This document shows positions 11,291-23,400 of a stretch of DNA of 64,000 nucleotides, in pieces (the stretch's first letter is position 1; every line of letters begins with the position of its first letter). This stretch comes from Molossus alvarezi (Eukaryota > Chordata > Mammalia > Chiroptera > Molossidae), in contig CM073888.1 of assembly GCA_037176705.1 (NCBI GenBank), positions 46,692,810 through 46,756,809 of the forward strand, in the 5' to 3' direction. The position numbers and the translations under genes were made by a program. The notes beneath the pieces were generated by a model. It saw nothing but the letters and a program-made list of their open reading frames with translations. It made no database searches and was not told where the DNA came from.

Positions 11291-13370
11291 GAGGGTAGAA
11301 TTATGTCTTAAGAGAGGAGAAATCGTTTGATAAGGTAAACAAAATACACTCTATCCTTTGGGAGATTATACACTAGTTGTGGGAACTGTTAGAATAATTA
11401 ATAGTCTCAAAAAATAATTGGCGCTTTACTGTCTAAGACATTTCCAACTGAGGGGTACTTCGTGGGTTTCCTTTTCACTGGAAACAAGCGGCTTGGCCAT
11501 TACACCTTTTCCATCTTTTGCAAATTGGCCTTATTCTTGAAGGAAGGGGACATTTACTTGTTAAAACATATATATGCCGTACATGGGTATGATAGTTCCA
11601 AACCTGATGGATTTGTTTCCAAACATTTACATGAATTTTCCCACACCTATAAACAAAATGCAGGGAAACCAATGCAACTCGAGAATTTACTGTTGCTATA
11701 ACCCCTGAGTTAATGACCCAAAATACAAAGAAGAAATTCAACCCACTCTCCTGTCATACACTTTGCAAGGCCTTACGATTAAAGAGAATCTTAACATAAA
11801 TAATGCATGGTCAATAACATGGTACACCAAATTGCATTTAAAATATTCATGCAATTCTTTTAAAAAATAAAACTACAGATTGCAATTCAGATCGAGGTTT
11901 CTGAAGGGATACAATATATGAATGAGTCTGAGTATCTCTGAAATGAATTTACAGAAGAATCTTCTGCAGGTTTCTGTTTTTCTGGATCACTTCAGCATAG
12001 TTTCTAAAAAAATACTAGACACTGTGGTTTGTTTGGCTCAGATAGGTAGGTTTGTCTCCAGGGAATCTCCTGTGACTTTATAGAGACTGTCTTTTCTTCA
12101 TTCCTCACACATAGTGATATACTTTTCTAGACCAGTATAGGAATAGCTTTGGGTATTGATTTGGAGTTCAGATGAATAAACTGCTTTAGAGCTTATTTGG
12201 TCTGATTCCTGCTTTAAGGAAAAGTATTTTCAAAATGTTTGGTTAAAATGTTATTTAGCAGGAAAATAACCAGAACACATGTTTAGGTGAAGGGTATTCC
12301 TAAAAGTCTCCATTTAAATATGAAAAGCAAACTTCCCAAAAATGGATTCAGAATTCATGCATCTCACTTGTCATTAATAAATACATGTCCTTGAGAAATA
12401 AAATTTTATGAATGTTTATGCCAGAAACTCTAGAGGTTTCTAAAATTTTATGAGCATAATTAAATCATCAAGAACGTTTTCCGAGTAGTATAAATTAAGA
12501 AATAAAACTGATCTCACCATAGATCCACAGAAGTTTTCAACATCAAAAAAATTTTGCCTAAGCCTCGAAATAAATCAACAAAACAAATTCACTGTGCTCT
12601 TCAATATCAAAAAGCCTAAACTCTGAAAGGTATAACATATATTCATATTCATCATTGAGATTTTCTCAGTAGAATTGAGTTCACACTGATCCAAACCTTA
12701 GTAAATTTACGTGTCTTATAAACTGAACAGTCTAAATCCAAGGGCATGGATACACAAGTAATGGATAAAGTAAAAATCTACCTACCAAAATTGTCTCTTT
12801 GGAACTCAGCGTTGGCTTGTGTGGTCTGTTACAATGGGTTATGCATGGCAAAGCATGACTGCATGACTGATAACATTACTCATTTATAGTCTGAGTTTGA
12901 GGACACCCAAACAGTTGTTTGCCAAGCTGCACAGAACACTCTGGGTCACAGGTCCTAAATGGGGAAATCGAATCTGGACCATTAATTGTTATGATCAGAA
13001 CAGAAAGAATACCAAATGGTTTAGGACCAGTATCATTTAAAAAAATAAATATTCATGTAAACCTACCACAGCAGTGAAAAATTAACTGTGTTCAACTACC
13101 CAAAAACGGTAGTTTGCTATTTATGTTAGTGACACATTTTTAAAAAATTAATAAGTATTTTTCAAATGAGGGTACTTTCAAACGTTGAAATTTAATACAA
13201 TTGTTTACATTATTTGCTCAACATGCAATGAAATGTACTGTTTCCAAGCAGTCTGGCTTCTGACCACTATTTAGCTTTCATATTTTAAGTTAGCCTTGGT
13301 ACTTACCAATTGGAAAAAATATTTTACATGAATAAAATCATCATGCAGAAATATGGTAGTTTTTGTCAAA
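11291..13370. other. Quiet AT-rich non-coding sequence
   Basis: No recognised repeat. The stretch 11460-11740 has a moderate GC content and open frames on both strands, but nothing protein-like. 11750-13370 is AT-rich. Confidence 0.5.
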
Positions 13371-13380
13371 AGAATTAGAT

Positions 13381-13421
13381 GTTATTACATTTGATCTTAG
13401 CCCAAAGGCCAAGAAGTGATT
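13381..13421 (-). pseudogene. RNU2 (pseudogene fragment): Truncated U2 snRNA retropseudogene
   Basis: On the minus strand the sequence reads as the first ~38 nt of U2 spliceosomal RNA, with a few substitutions: atcacttcttggcc, then tttgggctaagatcaa, then tgtaata where U2 has the branch-site-pairing gtagta. The insert is bounded by a perfect 10-bp direct repeat, agaattagat, at 13371-13380 and 13422-13431. The insertion thus comprises only the U2 5' end, which is typical of 3'-truncated snRNA retrocopies made by the L1 machinery. It is not a functional snRNA. Confidence 0.85.
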
Positions 13422-13431
13422 AGAATTAGAT

Positions 13432-13799
13432 ACTATTTGTGGACAAAGCCTACTGATACTCTTAATATTCAGTAAACATTAGGAAAACGTCAGAACCTTA
13501 ATTTTCAGCAGGAAACAAGATAGGATGATGTATACCGGGACACTGAATGACTTGCTGAGGTCAGACAGCATACTGACATGACAGTTATTCTTGGGATAGC
13601 TTTCACGTTGAACATGAATGTTGAGGGAACTTACGGTGTCAGTGTATCTTACATATACAGCTCAATTATATGTCATGATCGTACACAAATAAAGGCAAAC
13701 GTAAGTAAAAGGATAGGATACTGATGGATAAATGCAATGAGTAATGATAGTGTGTTTTACAGACATTGAGTTCAAATTAGAGTTTTCACCCCTTGCGAT
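13432..13799. other. Unassigned sequence
   Basis: No recognised repeat or gene. Confidence 0.45.
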
Positions 13800-13930
13800 A
13801 ATGTGAGCTGGGGTGAATCACTGAGTCCCTAAGACAAGTTTCACCACCTATAAAGTATATGCTCTGTAAGGTTCTCAGGAGTAAATGGCATGATAACAAG
13901 GGAAGTGCCTGACCCAGTGTTCGGCATCTC
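13800..13930 (+). repeat. MIR SINE relic
   Basis: MIR core and 3' half pattern: tcaccacctataaag, gttctcaggagtaaatggca and aagtgcctgacccagtgttc. Confidence 0.5.
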
Positions 13931-14384
13931 TTCTGCAGTCCGAGGACGTGCTCAGCCCTCTGTGCGAGTCTGCCTTCACCCAGAGGTAGACTGCTCAGTC
14001 TTTTCATCAATACATTCCTAGCACTGTGTCTGCAGATGATCAAGTCCAAGGAATGGGCTAAAGCATGATGAGCGAAGACTTCAAATTCAAAAGTTCAAAG
14101 TACTTTTGTAGACCATTTCTCATATCTTTAAGCTTTTGAGGCAGAAAAGTCAGGAAATAAACCAGCAGCCTACGTTTTCTTCCCCTAAAATAATGTAGTA
14201 CCCTCTCATCAAAAACATCCTTCCCTAATTGCTTCTTTGTGACAGTCAACCTTCTACTTCCTTAAAGTGGAACGGGCAGTAGCAAACTCATCTGCTCATC
14301 GTCGAAGCAGAAAGCACCAAAGAAGTCGAGCAGAAATTCTCTTATGAGACACGGTCTAGCGAGTAGTCCTGATGCTCAAAATAC

Positions 14385-14465
14385 ATTCACTGATCATCTA
14401 TCATGTGCCAGGTAGTGTAATAGGTATTGATACAGTGATAAGTAAAACAATTTCTACTCAGGGAA
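14385..14465 (+). repeat. Short L2/MIR-like relic
   Basis: Pattern catgtgccaggtagtgtaat, then gatacagtgataagtaaaac, as in old dispersed repeats. Short and diverged. Confidence 0.4.
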
Positions 14466-14514
14466 TTCAAAATTTAAAAATGAACGCACTAAACTAGACT
14501 GTAGTCGGCCTAAG

Positions 14515-14565
14515 AGTTACTGGAGTATGTGTTAAAAACGCAGATTCTTGGGTTCCCTTTCAGAA
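14515..14565 (+). repeat. MER5-like hAT relic (short)
   Basis: gtgttaaaaacgcagattct followed by tgggttccctttcag resembles the middle of MER5-type non-autonomous hAT elements. Only about 50 bp are recognisable. Confidence 0.4.
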
Positions 14566-15240
14566 GAATGGAACCGAAGTTTTCAGCTCTCGGTCCCAGA
14601 AGTAGGCCAATTTGCCTCCTGAACCTGCCCCTTTCGGTGCCATCGTTTATATTGTGCTGTGTGTCTGAAAAATATTCTCCGTCCGCCATCACCCCCACCC
14701 CCACTCTCCCTTCACAGTCCTGCTCCAATGCTGCTTCCCCTAGAAACTTCCCCTGAGTATCCCATGGCCCCACGGAGTTCATTCCTTCTTTCTCTGACAC
14801 TGTTTACCTCATACCCGTACCTGTCAATGACGAACTCACCTGTTGTGTGATCTACTGGTTTGCACATCTGCTTCCCTTACTGGTCTCGGGGCTCTGCCAA
14901 CGGAATCTGGGCCCTGTTCATCCCTGCAACCTGGTCCCTAGCATGGAACTTGTACACAGTGGATGGTCAGGAAACATTTATAAAATTATAAATGAGAACA
15001 TTTTAAAGCTCCCTGATGAAGTTGGGAATGTCCTTAGTAGGAGACAGACAAGGGTAAACCAATCCACTTTAACTCATCCTGTTGCCAGCACAGTGACCCA
15101 ACACAGACAAGTGCCCTGAACTGCAGGGTTTTGACAAGCCAGAGAATTTCATTATTGTTACCCCTTCTACACAGGTGGTGAATGTTGTTCCCAATCTTCC
15201 AAGTGGTTAAGCCAGAAAATGGGAGTCAGCCTCACTTATT
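14566..15240. other. Unassigned sequence
   Basis: Overlapping open frames at 14510-14850 on both strands come from C-rich sequence. No known protein and no repeat assigned. Confidence 0.45.
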
Positions 15241-15244
15241 CCCT

Positions 15245-15315
15245 CACCATCCATCTGTCCGTCTGTCCATCCACCTATCTATCCATCCATCCATCCATCT
15301 GTCCATCCGTCCGCC
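15245..15315 (+). repeat. (CCAT/GTCC)n imperfect microsatellite
   Basis: Tetranucleotide array of catc/gtcc/atct variants. The 123-codon frame at 15182-15553 that crosses it (HPSIHLSI-type repeats) is a by-product of the repeat. Confidence 0.9.
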
Positions 15316-15904
15316 AGCCAAATCAAGGTCCTACCGATTGTACTCCATAAACATCTCCTGTGACTCCCCCTCTCCTGTGCCCGGTTATGCTGCTCTAGTC
15401 CAGGGCTTCAGGTCCGCTTCTGCTCCTCCCTTGTCAGCTGTGGCCAGCGATCCTTCCAACTCCCATCGGAAAAGCCAAGGGCATACAAAGCGTACTCCTC
15501 TCAAGATGCACATGACCTGTTATCATCTGCCTCCCTGGTTAAAAAAAAAATGACTCTAACCCCTCTGACAATACTTGCTGTACTACTTGAAATTTCTGAA
15601 ACGTGTCAAGAGGTCTCACTCTTCCTTAGAGTGTTTTCATACTGTCCCTGTCCCCAGAACCTTCCCCTACTTATCAAACTGCAAAATCCCTATTGTATCC
15701 ATTAGAGCTGAGCTTAGGCATAATTCTACCACAGCAACCATCTAACCGTAGTTCCACTTTTGTTAGTTTGTTTTTGTGTCTGTCTTCCCTCTAGAATCCC
15801 TTTTCTCTTCATCAAAAACCCAGTTTCACCAAATCAGCTCAACTCAATGAAGAAACAAATAGGAAATAAATGAATTCGCATATGCTGATAATAAAAAGTT
15901 GAAT
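15316..15904. other. Unassigned sequence
   Basis: No recognised repeat or gene. Confidence 0.4.
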
Positions 15905-15919
15905 TTGTTTGATTTTTTT

Positions 15920-16152
15920 TTATCCTCACCCGAGGACATTTTTCCATTTTTTGTTCAGGTAGAGTGGGAGGGAGAGAGAGGAAGAGAGAGAAACATCGAT
16001 GTGAAAGGGACACATCGAGTGGCTGCCACCCGCACGGCCAACCAGGGCGGGGGACAAACTGCAACCGAGGTACGCGCCCCCAGCGGGAATCGAACCCGGG
16101 TCTCTCAGGACCGCAGGTCGACGCTCCAAACGCTGAGCCAAACCGGCCAGGG
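15920..16152 (-). mobile_element. Ves-type SINE (type A, well preserved)
   Basis: Complete copy in reverse: tatcctcacccgaggacatt at the left, gcgggaatcgaacccgggtc (B-box complement) and aaaccggccaggg at the right. Perfect 15-bp target duplication at 15905-15919 and 16153-16167 (ttgtttgattttttt). Retained CpGs point to a young insertion. Confidence 0.97.
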
Positions 16153-16167
16153 TTGTTTGATTTTTTT

Positions 16168-16970
16168 ATGGTTCTCACAGTAGTTTCACCCCGTGGGCAG
16201 GAGCACGTCCTTCCATCTCTGTGCCCGCTCGTCAGGAGAAGTGCCTGACACAAGGAAGACAGTAATACGGGCTGAATAAGTGAGCAACTGTCTGCTTAGC
16301 CCACGCCGAAGACTGGTCCTGCTCAGAGCTGTGCCAGAAACTGTAAAAACACTAAAATGTGTGGCAAGTGGGAATACACACAGAGTTATAAGCAGCTTAA
16401 CTAGGATAAACGGACTGCTTCTGCCTCCCTCACCCCACCTCCAGGCACCTCGGTCCTTCGTTCTGCCCTCGGTGTTCTACAGTGGGCGCTTTGATGAAGA
16501 CCCTTCAGAGGTCAGAGTCTACGAAGAGAAGCAGCTGACTATTTGGAATAACTGAAGAGGGTTTCCCCCCACAGAAACATTCACTCAGGCCCCTTAGGTC
16601 CCTGGGGACCCGTTTGACCAAAAGAAGCCCTGTTCACCTAGCATGGCTATTTCATTCACCCATCTATAATTCCTCTCACTGATGACGCTTTTGAGATTAT
16701 TTCTACCCTTTCTGTGCTATGGACGATATGCTGTAGCTGATATATAAGGTCTGTTTCCTTATCTAAAAAATTATAATCACCTTCCTTTTACTCTGTTATA
16801 AAGCTCAAATGTGATCAATGTGATTTTGAGAAATCATAAAAAAATCAAATAAATTTAACATTATTAGTTTCTGTGAATTCATTTATTTTCTATTTGTTTC
16901 TTAATTGAGTTGAGCTGATTTGATAAAACGGGGTTTCTGATTAGAAGAGAGAGTCAGATGTTTTGGTTAC
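16168..16970. other. Unassigned sequence
   Basis: No recognised repeat or gene. Confidence 0.45.
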
Positions 16971-16974
16971 CGGT

Positions 16975-17115
16975 TCCCTGATCCTGCTGTTCATTAGCAG
17001 CTCCCGAAGACCTGCGGAGGCCCCACCCACCTCTGACCTGGGAGGCCTGGGGATCTGCATGCTAATAAAGTCCCTGGGGGACTCCAGTAATCGGTTAGGT
17101 GGAAAATCACTGTTT
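16975..17115 (+). mobile_element. MER5-like hAT (Charlie-type) relic
   Basis: Pattern ggccccacccacctctgacc, ggatctgcatgctaataaag and ggggactccagtaatc ending in aaaatcactgtttt, like a diverged MER5 copy (non-autonomous hAT elements with gaaccactg ends). Confidence 0.5.
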
Positions 17116-17145
17116 TAGATTTATAGCCTTTAAGAAAATGTTCTT

Positions 17146-17370
17146 TAAAATGCTTTTTTCCCCTTTATTGATTTTAGAGAGAGAGGAAGGGAGAGAGAAC
17201 AAGAGAGAGAAACATCGATGAGAGAGAACATCGATTGGCTGCCTCCTGCATGCCCCCCACTGGGGATCAGGCCCACTACCTGGGCATGTGCCCTGACCGG
17301 GAATCGAACCGGCGACTTCTTGGCTTGGTGCATGGGTCGACGCTCAACCACGGAGCCACACCGGCCGGAC
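17146..17370 (-). mobile_element. Ves-type SINE (type B)
   Basis: Reverse copy: ctttattgattttagagag at the left, ctgcatgccccccactgggg, accgggaatcgaaccggcga and ccacaccggccgg at the right. 14-bp target duplication with one mismatch at 17132-17145 and 17371-17384. CpGs are still present in the tRNA-like head. Confidence 0.95.
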
Positions 17371-17384
17371 AAGAAAGTGTTCTT

Positions 17385-19089
17385 CAAAGTAGAAGCACAG
17401 CCTTTTGGGCCATGGACAGATTGAATTCAAATCTAGATGCTAAGCATGGTTCCTCCACTCTTCTCGACTCGGTGACTGTGGTACTCAACGGAGAGCGATG
17501 CCAGGTGAGGGGCATTCGAGTGGGAAAGTGACAGCCTCATGGTCCCACTTCTTGTGACAGGAAACCTAGGCTCGCCCTGAGGACTACAACTCAGCTCTTT
17601 CAACAGTCTCCTCTCCAGACCCTTCTCACAGCCAAACACACAGCCCAGGCAAGAAATGGATCACATTGCTGAGAACCTGATCACTATTTGTATAACTCTG
17701 TTTTCATGGCAGAGTATGTTCCAAATTCCGAACACCTTAGTCCTGAGTGATCTTTAGAAACACAGCTTCTTCTCAGATTGGAAACTGTCTCTGTTACCCT
17801 CGGGGGAAAAAAGCCCAGTGAGTGACAAAGCACACATATTTGTAACAGCCTGTTTTTATTTCTAGACAACTTAGGACAAAAATTTCTCTTTCTTGAATTT
17901 TGTAGACAGAGGGCAGCATGCACAAGCCAACTGCACAAGCAAAAGCCTATTTGCAATTTTATAGAAAATGCTCTCTTGAAGATGTCTTTGTGTAATGGTC
18001 CTTTCCAATTTCAAAATGCTCTTCAGTCATTTAGAGTGGGCTAGCATCTTGCTCATTGTAAAAACAACAACAGCAGCAACAAAACCCATAACATGATCCA
18101 AGAAGGTGTTTATTTCTTTGGTTCAGAACAGGTATGCACAAGATGTCACTGGGGCTTTGGAAAGGGTATACACACAGGAGTGACGACAAGCGTCATGTCA
18201 GAAAACTCAGCAATTAAAAATGGTAACTGATCTTGTTGTGCTCTGTCATTACGCAAATCCAAGAAATGTATTGCCAGAGATTTATGTTAGTGCAGTCGAA
18301 AGACTGTTACAATTTTAGTCTTCAGCAGATCATAGCACGATGACCCCCGATGGCTGCCTATGCCCTATAATGGTGCACAGTAACTGTGTTGGTCTCCTTT
18401 CATTAGAAATGATACTGCACTTCCATCCAACGTACCCAACTGCCAAACAAAATTAGGTTAGCGGACTTTAAAAGATACTGATTTTAAATCTTACTTGGTG
18501 TTCCAAAGAGATCTCTTTCCCGCTTTTGTATTTTGGTTCACACAGCTACTCTTGGACTAGAGGATAACAAGTGTACAGTTGTCTTGTGCAGGGACAACTC
18601 CTGAATGGGACCTATTTGCAGGGAAGGTGTGTTCCTACAGACAAGGAGCACTGACCGCATTGGTGCTGCGGGGTCTCGCACCACGGTTCCCGTGGAGATC
18701 TGTCTCTGGTGACATACTTCGGTAACTGCCCTTCAGATTTCCCGACTAGTTCCAGCTGCAGCCCCTTCCAGCGAGGCCACCATTCACACGGTGGCTGGCC
18801 GGTCCTCCAGGCCGCAGTGATGTCCTTCATTAGTGCCAAGAGATTCCTCCACCCCTACCATCCTGCTCACTCTGAGTTACCATGAGTTTCCAACACCGGA
18901 GAAACAAAACGAGGGAGGTTCTTTTAAGAGGGTTGCCAAGGTTCTTCCAAACTTGCTGAGCCGAAGAGCCCACTCTAACCCTCTTATTTTACAGACAGAA
19001 AATAGGAGCCAGTGTGATTAATACTTAGGTAATCTAACAATGTGGGGGGAAAACAACCTTAAAATATTGGAATTAAAATTAATGTAATA
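17385..19089. other. Unassigned sequence
   Basis: No recognised repeat or gene. An AAC-rich patch lies at 18060-18085. Open frames at 17433-17956 and 18612-18839 are not protein-like. Confidence 0.45.
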
Positions 19090-19099
19090 TTTATTTATT

Positions 19100-19590
19100 T
19101 TAATCCTCACCCGAGGATAGGTTTTTTTTGTTTTTTTTTTTATCCTCACCCGAGGATATTTTTCCATTTTTTGTACAGATAGAGTGGGAGGGAGAGAGAG
19201 GAAGGGAGGGAGAGAGAGAAACATCGACGTGAAGGGACACATCGAGTGGCTGCCACCCGCACGACCAACCAGGGCCGGGGACAAACTGCAACCGAAGTAC
19301 GTGCCCTTAGCGGGAACCGAACCCGGGTCTCTCCGGACCGCAGGCTGACACTCTAACCGCTGAGCCAAACTGGCCAGGGCGAGGATAGGTTTTTATTGAT
19401 TTTTAGAGAGCAGGGAAGGGAGAGAAAGAAAAAAACACTGATGTGAGAAACACTGATCAGTTGCCTCCCTTATGCACCCAGACCAGGGATCAAACCTGAA
19501 ACCTAGGTACGTGCCTTGACCAGGAATTGAACTTGCAACTTTTTGGTGTATGGGACAATGTTCCAACCAACTGAGCCACCTGGCCAGAGC
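19100..19590 (-). mobile_element. Older Ves-type SINE (type C), split by a younger SINE
   Basis: The left piece is 19100-19126 (taatcctcacccgaggatag) and the right piece 19395-19590 (attgatttttagagagcagg through tggccagagc). They are one element interrupted by the SINE at 19127-19380. The tail combines the gaggat end of type A with the attgattttagagag block of type B, as in the copy at 38428-38618. Many CpGs have decayed to TG/CA, so it is older than its guest. Confidence 0.9.
19127..19380 (-). mobile_element. Ves-type SINE (type A), nested in an older SINE
   Basis: Complete reverse copy with tatcctcacccgaggatatt, gcgggaaccgaacccgggtc and aaactggccaggg. A 14-bp direct repeat, gaggataggttttt, flanks it at 19113-19126 and 19381-19394, placing the insertion in the tail of the older SINE. 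Confidence 0.95.
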
Positions 19591-19640
19591 ACCTAAGCTA
19601 TTTTTATTTAAAAAAAAAAAGAAGAAGAAGAAGAATGCTA

Positions 19641-19885
19641 GCCCTGGCCCGTTTGGCTCAGCGGTTAAAGTGTTGGCCTGCGGTCCAGAGAGACCCGGGT
19701 TCGGTTCCTGCTAAGGGCATGTACCTCGGTTGCGTTTTGTCCCTGGCACTGGTTGGGTCGTGTGGGTGGCAACCACTCATTGTGTCCCTTTCACGTTGAT
19801 GTTTCTCTCTCTCTCTCCCTCCCACTCTATCTGAACAAAACATGGAAAAATGTCCTCGGGTAAGGATAAAAAAAAAAAAAAGAAA
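19641..19885 (+). mobile_element. Ves-type SINE (type A)
   Basis: Complete: gccctggcccgtttggctca, acccgggttcggttcctg and gtcctcgggtaaggataaaa. 10-bp target duplication aagaatgcta at 19631-19640 and 19886-19895. It lies just after an older SINE in the opposite orientation. Confidence 0.95.
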
Positions 19886-19895
19886 AAGAATGCTA

Positions 19896-20985
19896 AACTG
19901 TTTTTTTGGGGAACAACAGGCATTTTCATAATTATGTTTGAGAAACAGTAGGATAAACAAAGTAAAGCAGACTGCCTTCCTACAGAAATGTTCACTTACT
20001 TCTTTGTGAATCTGTGGTTAGGGTGATAGTAAATAAAAATGTTTCCTAAACATATTTTCTCTTTTCTCATGGAGCACTCTTGAGATCTGGAAATCTGCAG
20101 AATAAATTTGGCAGATGCTATTATAGAGGCATGGAGTGACTCTATAATTTATTACCCAATTAAGAAAATTTTGAGAGTGAAAGAAGAAGCCATTAATTTT
20201 TGTGCTGTGAAAACAGGCATAAAATGGGACTGACCTGGATGGGACGGACGGACGGTCACCACACGGAGGCATAAACCAAAACGTGTTCAAGGCTAAAGAT
20301 AACTGAAAGGCAGTCAAAATTCTGATCCCCAACTTAAGACTATACTATATCAGAAAGATAAATACTATTCTGTGTTTCTCTAGAAAGCAATAATAATAAT
20401 AACAATAATAATAATAATGACAACATTAACGGGGGAGAAGGGGAGATTACATGAAGGCAGATTTTTATACAATGTAACATCCATCCAAAAGGGAAGTGAA
20501 TTCTGTTAGAAAGATGTAGCTCCTTCCTCCCTCCTAAGAGGTATTCAAACAGAGGCTAGGTGTTAGCCAATGAGGGCTACTACTACATGAATTAGGAATA
20601 CATGATTTCTAAGAGACTAATACTTTTACGATTCTATGATTTCACTAATAAGAACTTACTGTAAAATCCTGAGACATTACAATTCAATCCAAATAAACAT
20701 GCTTGTTTTAAGGAAAGACTCAAAATGCCTTATAATCTAACATCTTGCAATTAACCATTTGCCCAAAGGCATATGATGAATATTCTACTGAACGTATGAA
20801 ACATCATCAAACTCGAGTAACTGAGTTTCACATGTGTTCAACCACACTGAACACGCTGCTGTGAGGTTTGGTTCTCAGAGGCCATTGCATTTATGTAAAA
20901 ACTGATGCTCTCCAAATTCTCAGGGGCAGTGATGTTAAAGAACTGGGAGGTTTAGACTGAGGCACAATTTACAGATGAACAAAAT
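19896..20985. other. Unassigned sequence with an (AAT)-type microsatellite
   Basis: An AATAAT/AACAAT run lies at 20388-20419. Otherwise no recognised repeat or gene. Confidence 0.5.
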
Positions 20986-20989
20986 GTAG

Positions 20990-21125
20990 AGTGGAAGGAA
21001 CTTTGCAGGTCATTCTAATTCAGTTTGTATATTTCCTTATGATACCAGCCTAGGGATAGAAAACATCTTGACCAACATCATACAATAATTTAGGAGCAGA
21101 GTTGAAACCACAACTAGGTATAAAT
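20990..21125 (+). repeat. MIR-like relic
   Basis: gaaggaactttgcaggtcat, gaccaacatcatacaataat and gagcagagttgaaaccacaa fit the strongly conserved part of MIR/related old repeats. Confidence 0.45.
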
Positions 21126-21369
21126 GTGAATAGGACATGTGCAAAAGATTAAAGTTGTTTTATCTATTCTCACATAAGAAAATAGATTATATTAACAAAT
21201 GAAGGTGTTGAGTTCTCTAATTTTATCAAAATAGGTAGTTTTATATGCAGTTTCTGGAATAAATCTCTCATTCTTGCAGTGCCTAGAAAATTCAAAATAA
21301 AGGTAATAGTGGAAGTGATTAACCGTGTCAGCTTTAATGTTCTTTAATGATGATATATACTAACGTAGG

Positions 21370-21475
21370 ATCAAAATCTCACTTTTTGCAGGTGAGAAAG
21401 TAAATGGTATAACCAAGGTCAAACAGCTAAAGGGGAAGAAGTAGAATTCTAACCCGAGTATGTCACTTGACGATA
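21370..21475 (+). repeat. MIR-like relic (short)
   Basis: gcaggtgagaaagtaaatgg, aaggtcaaacagcta and agaagtagaattctaacccg match the 3' half of MIR. Confidence 0.45.
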
Positions 21476-21479
21476 AGTA

Positions 21480-23400
21480 TAGTAGTATTTTCATGATGTT
21501 TGTCTGTCTCCTATAATTTTTGTTTTGCCAAAGCTATTTTTGATAATTCACTGTATTGAAGAAGCACTCTGATCAAATCAATAAAGGAAAGCAAAACAGA
21601 AAACCCTTCATTTGTAGGATCCATTCTTCCCCAGGTCTTCACTAACCCTACAGTGAACCACCAGGGCCACAGCCTCAGAGCTGGGTTCTTGGGAAGCGTT
21701 CAATACATATCTCTTGGAAAACAAACGAGAAAATGAAAGAATGCAATCAGGTGAATTTCTACACATGGAAACCGTCCATCAAATAAGAGTTTCTCATTTT
21801 CTTTTTGGCTTCAGAATGCAAACGGAGTTCCGCCCACACACTTGGCTTCACCGTGGCCAGACGTCTATGTGCTAAGCCATCCAAGACGCTTCGGACCCAG
21901 AGAAGGAAGGGGAAATACAGAACTCGGAATTCTCTGAGATAGCTTCAACACAAAGGACTCAAGCACAGCTACCCATTCTGTGCTTATTTTGCAAGCACAT
22001 CTGATGAATAAAATACAGTGGTTCAATGAAATGAACACTTCTTTCATTATGCCAATGGGTTACAGATTAAGCAATGAAGTGGTAGGGGACAGATGGACTA
22101 AGAAATAGAAAGAAAATAAAGCTCAGAAATGGTGCCTTGTAGAAGTGGTAGGAGAAGAAAGCACAGAGCCCTCAATCCCGTAACACCTTACCATTCCCCA
22201 GTTTCAGATCGGAGACTGGGAGCCGCATGAGTCCACGCTTACTTTTAGGTGACTCGGGTTCCACCCTTGAGTGTAGTAAGAGACGATGGTTGTATGGAGC
22301 TCTGGTAAACTGGAAAGAGCTTTTTTGGAAGGCTTGTCTTGGTTCTCCCACAGTGAGAAGTTCCTGACACATCTGAACAGGGGACAGGCAGTCCCCTCTT
22401 CACACATATCAGCATTTTTTTAGCAAACTGCTTCTGCGACACTTTCATGAGATGGGGTGCCATGATACCCACAGGCGCTGACCTCTCGCGGGCCCCTCTC
22501 CAGCCTGGGCAGAGGGGCGTAGAGGTGCTGGGCTGCACTGAGCGGTGTGCTGCGTGTTTTCCGGGACCGAGGCGGAGGGATTAGCACAGCTCCTTACGTT
22601 TTAATTGTCCAACATCACACGTGTAATTTAGGCACAGAACATTTCCGTGAGAAGTCAGCCAGCCTTCAGTTGTTGTGCCTTGAACACTGACCTCTGACTT
22701 GAGTCAGGGGGCTTCGGACATCCGCTGTTCAAAATTAACTCCAGACACAATGCTTAGCCATGGGTAGCGTCACGGGCTCAGACGGATGTCCGTCTGGTGC
22801 TCTGTACTCCAGAGCCCTTCCTTCAGAAGTATTTCATGTATCAGTGTCCACTGGTAATGGGACATAAATAAAGCTAGTGCCACCCGGGGTCTCCCACATC
22901 GCCATTTGCTGCTCCAAGAAAAAATCTGGGGAGTTCAGAGAACCTTTGCCTGCAGAAGTAGAAGGGACATCGTGACAACAGAGCCCACGTCAGGGCTGAC
23001 CCTGTGTGGGACACAGTGGCCTGACGGGGGGTGTGACTGAGCCCCGGACTGCAGGAGACTCTGCCCCGTACCGCGTGGTTTCTCTCCACTTTGTCACCCA
23101 CATGACAAGCTCACCAATTAGAGACTTCTTTTAGAACAAGAGAATCTTTTTAAAGTACATTTAAAAAACAGAATACTTGGACATTACATAATGTAAAGGC
23201 AAACTAACAAAACACATTTTAAATCTCATTCAGAGCGAATCTTGGCATTACCATTATAGTTTTTTGTATGTGTGTATTTACATTTAAATACACACATTTT
23301 GGACTATAAACACACACACAAAATATATATGTATTGCTTTTACAAAATGAGATGTTTTTCATTTAGTATAAGATCTTTTAAAATCATTAAATCATGTGTG
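21480..23400. other. Unassigned sequence
   Basis: No gene recognised. 22440-22560 is locally GC-rich but short. A perfect hairpin occurs at 23268-23297. A short piece at 23405-23460 (gaatatcagagctggaaacg) resembles an old LINE relic. Confidence 0.45.
23268..23297. repeat. Perfect 13-bp inverted repeat with 4-nt loop
   Basis: Arms 23268-23280 and 23285-23297 (atgtgtgtattta / taaatacacacat) are exact complements around catt. AT/TG-rich, so it may be a chance expansion of a TG tract on both arms. Confidence 0.9.

Noticed and set aside
12025..12070. Possible SINE head (tttgtttggctcagatagg)
   Set aside because: Only about 15 bp match and no SINE body or tail follows.
15182..15553. 123-codon frame
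   Set aside because: Its N-terminal half is the CCAT microsatellite. The rest shows no known domain.
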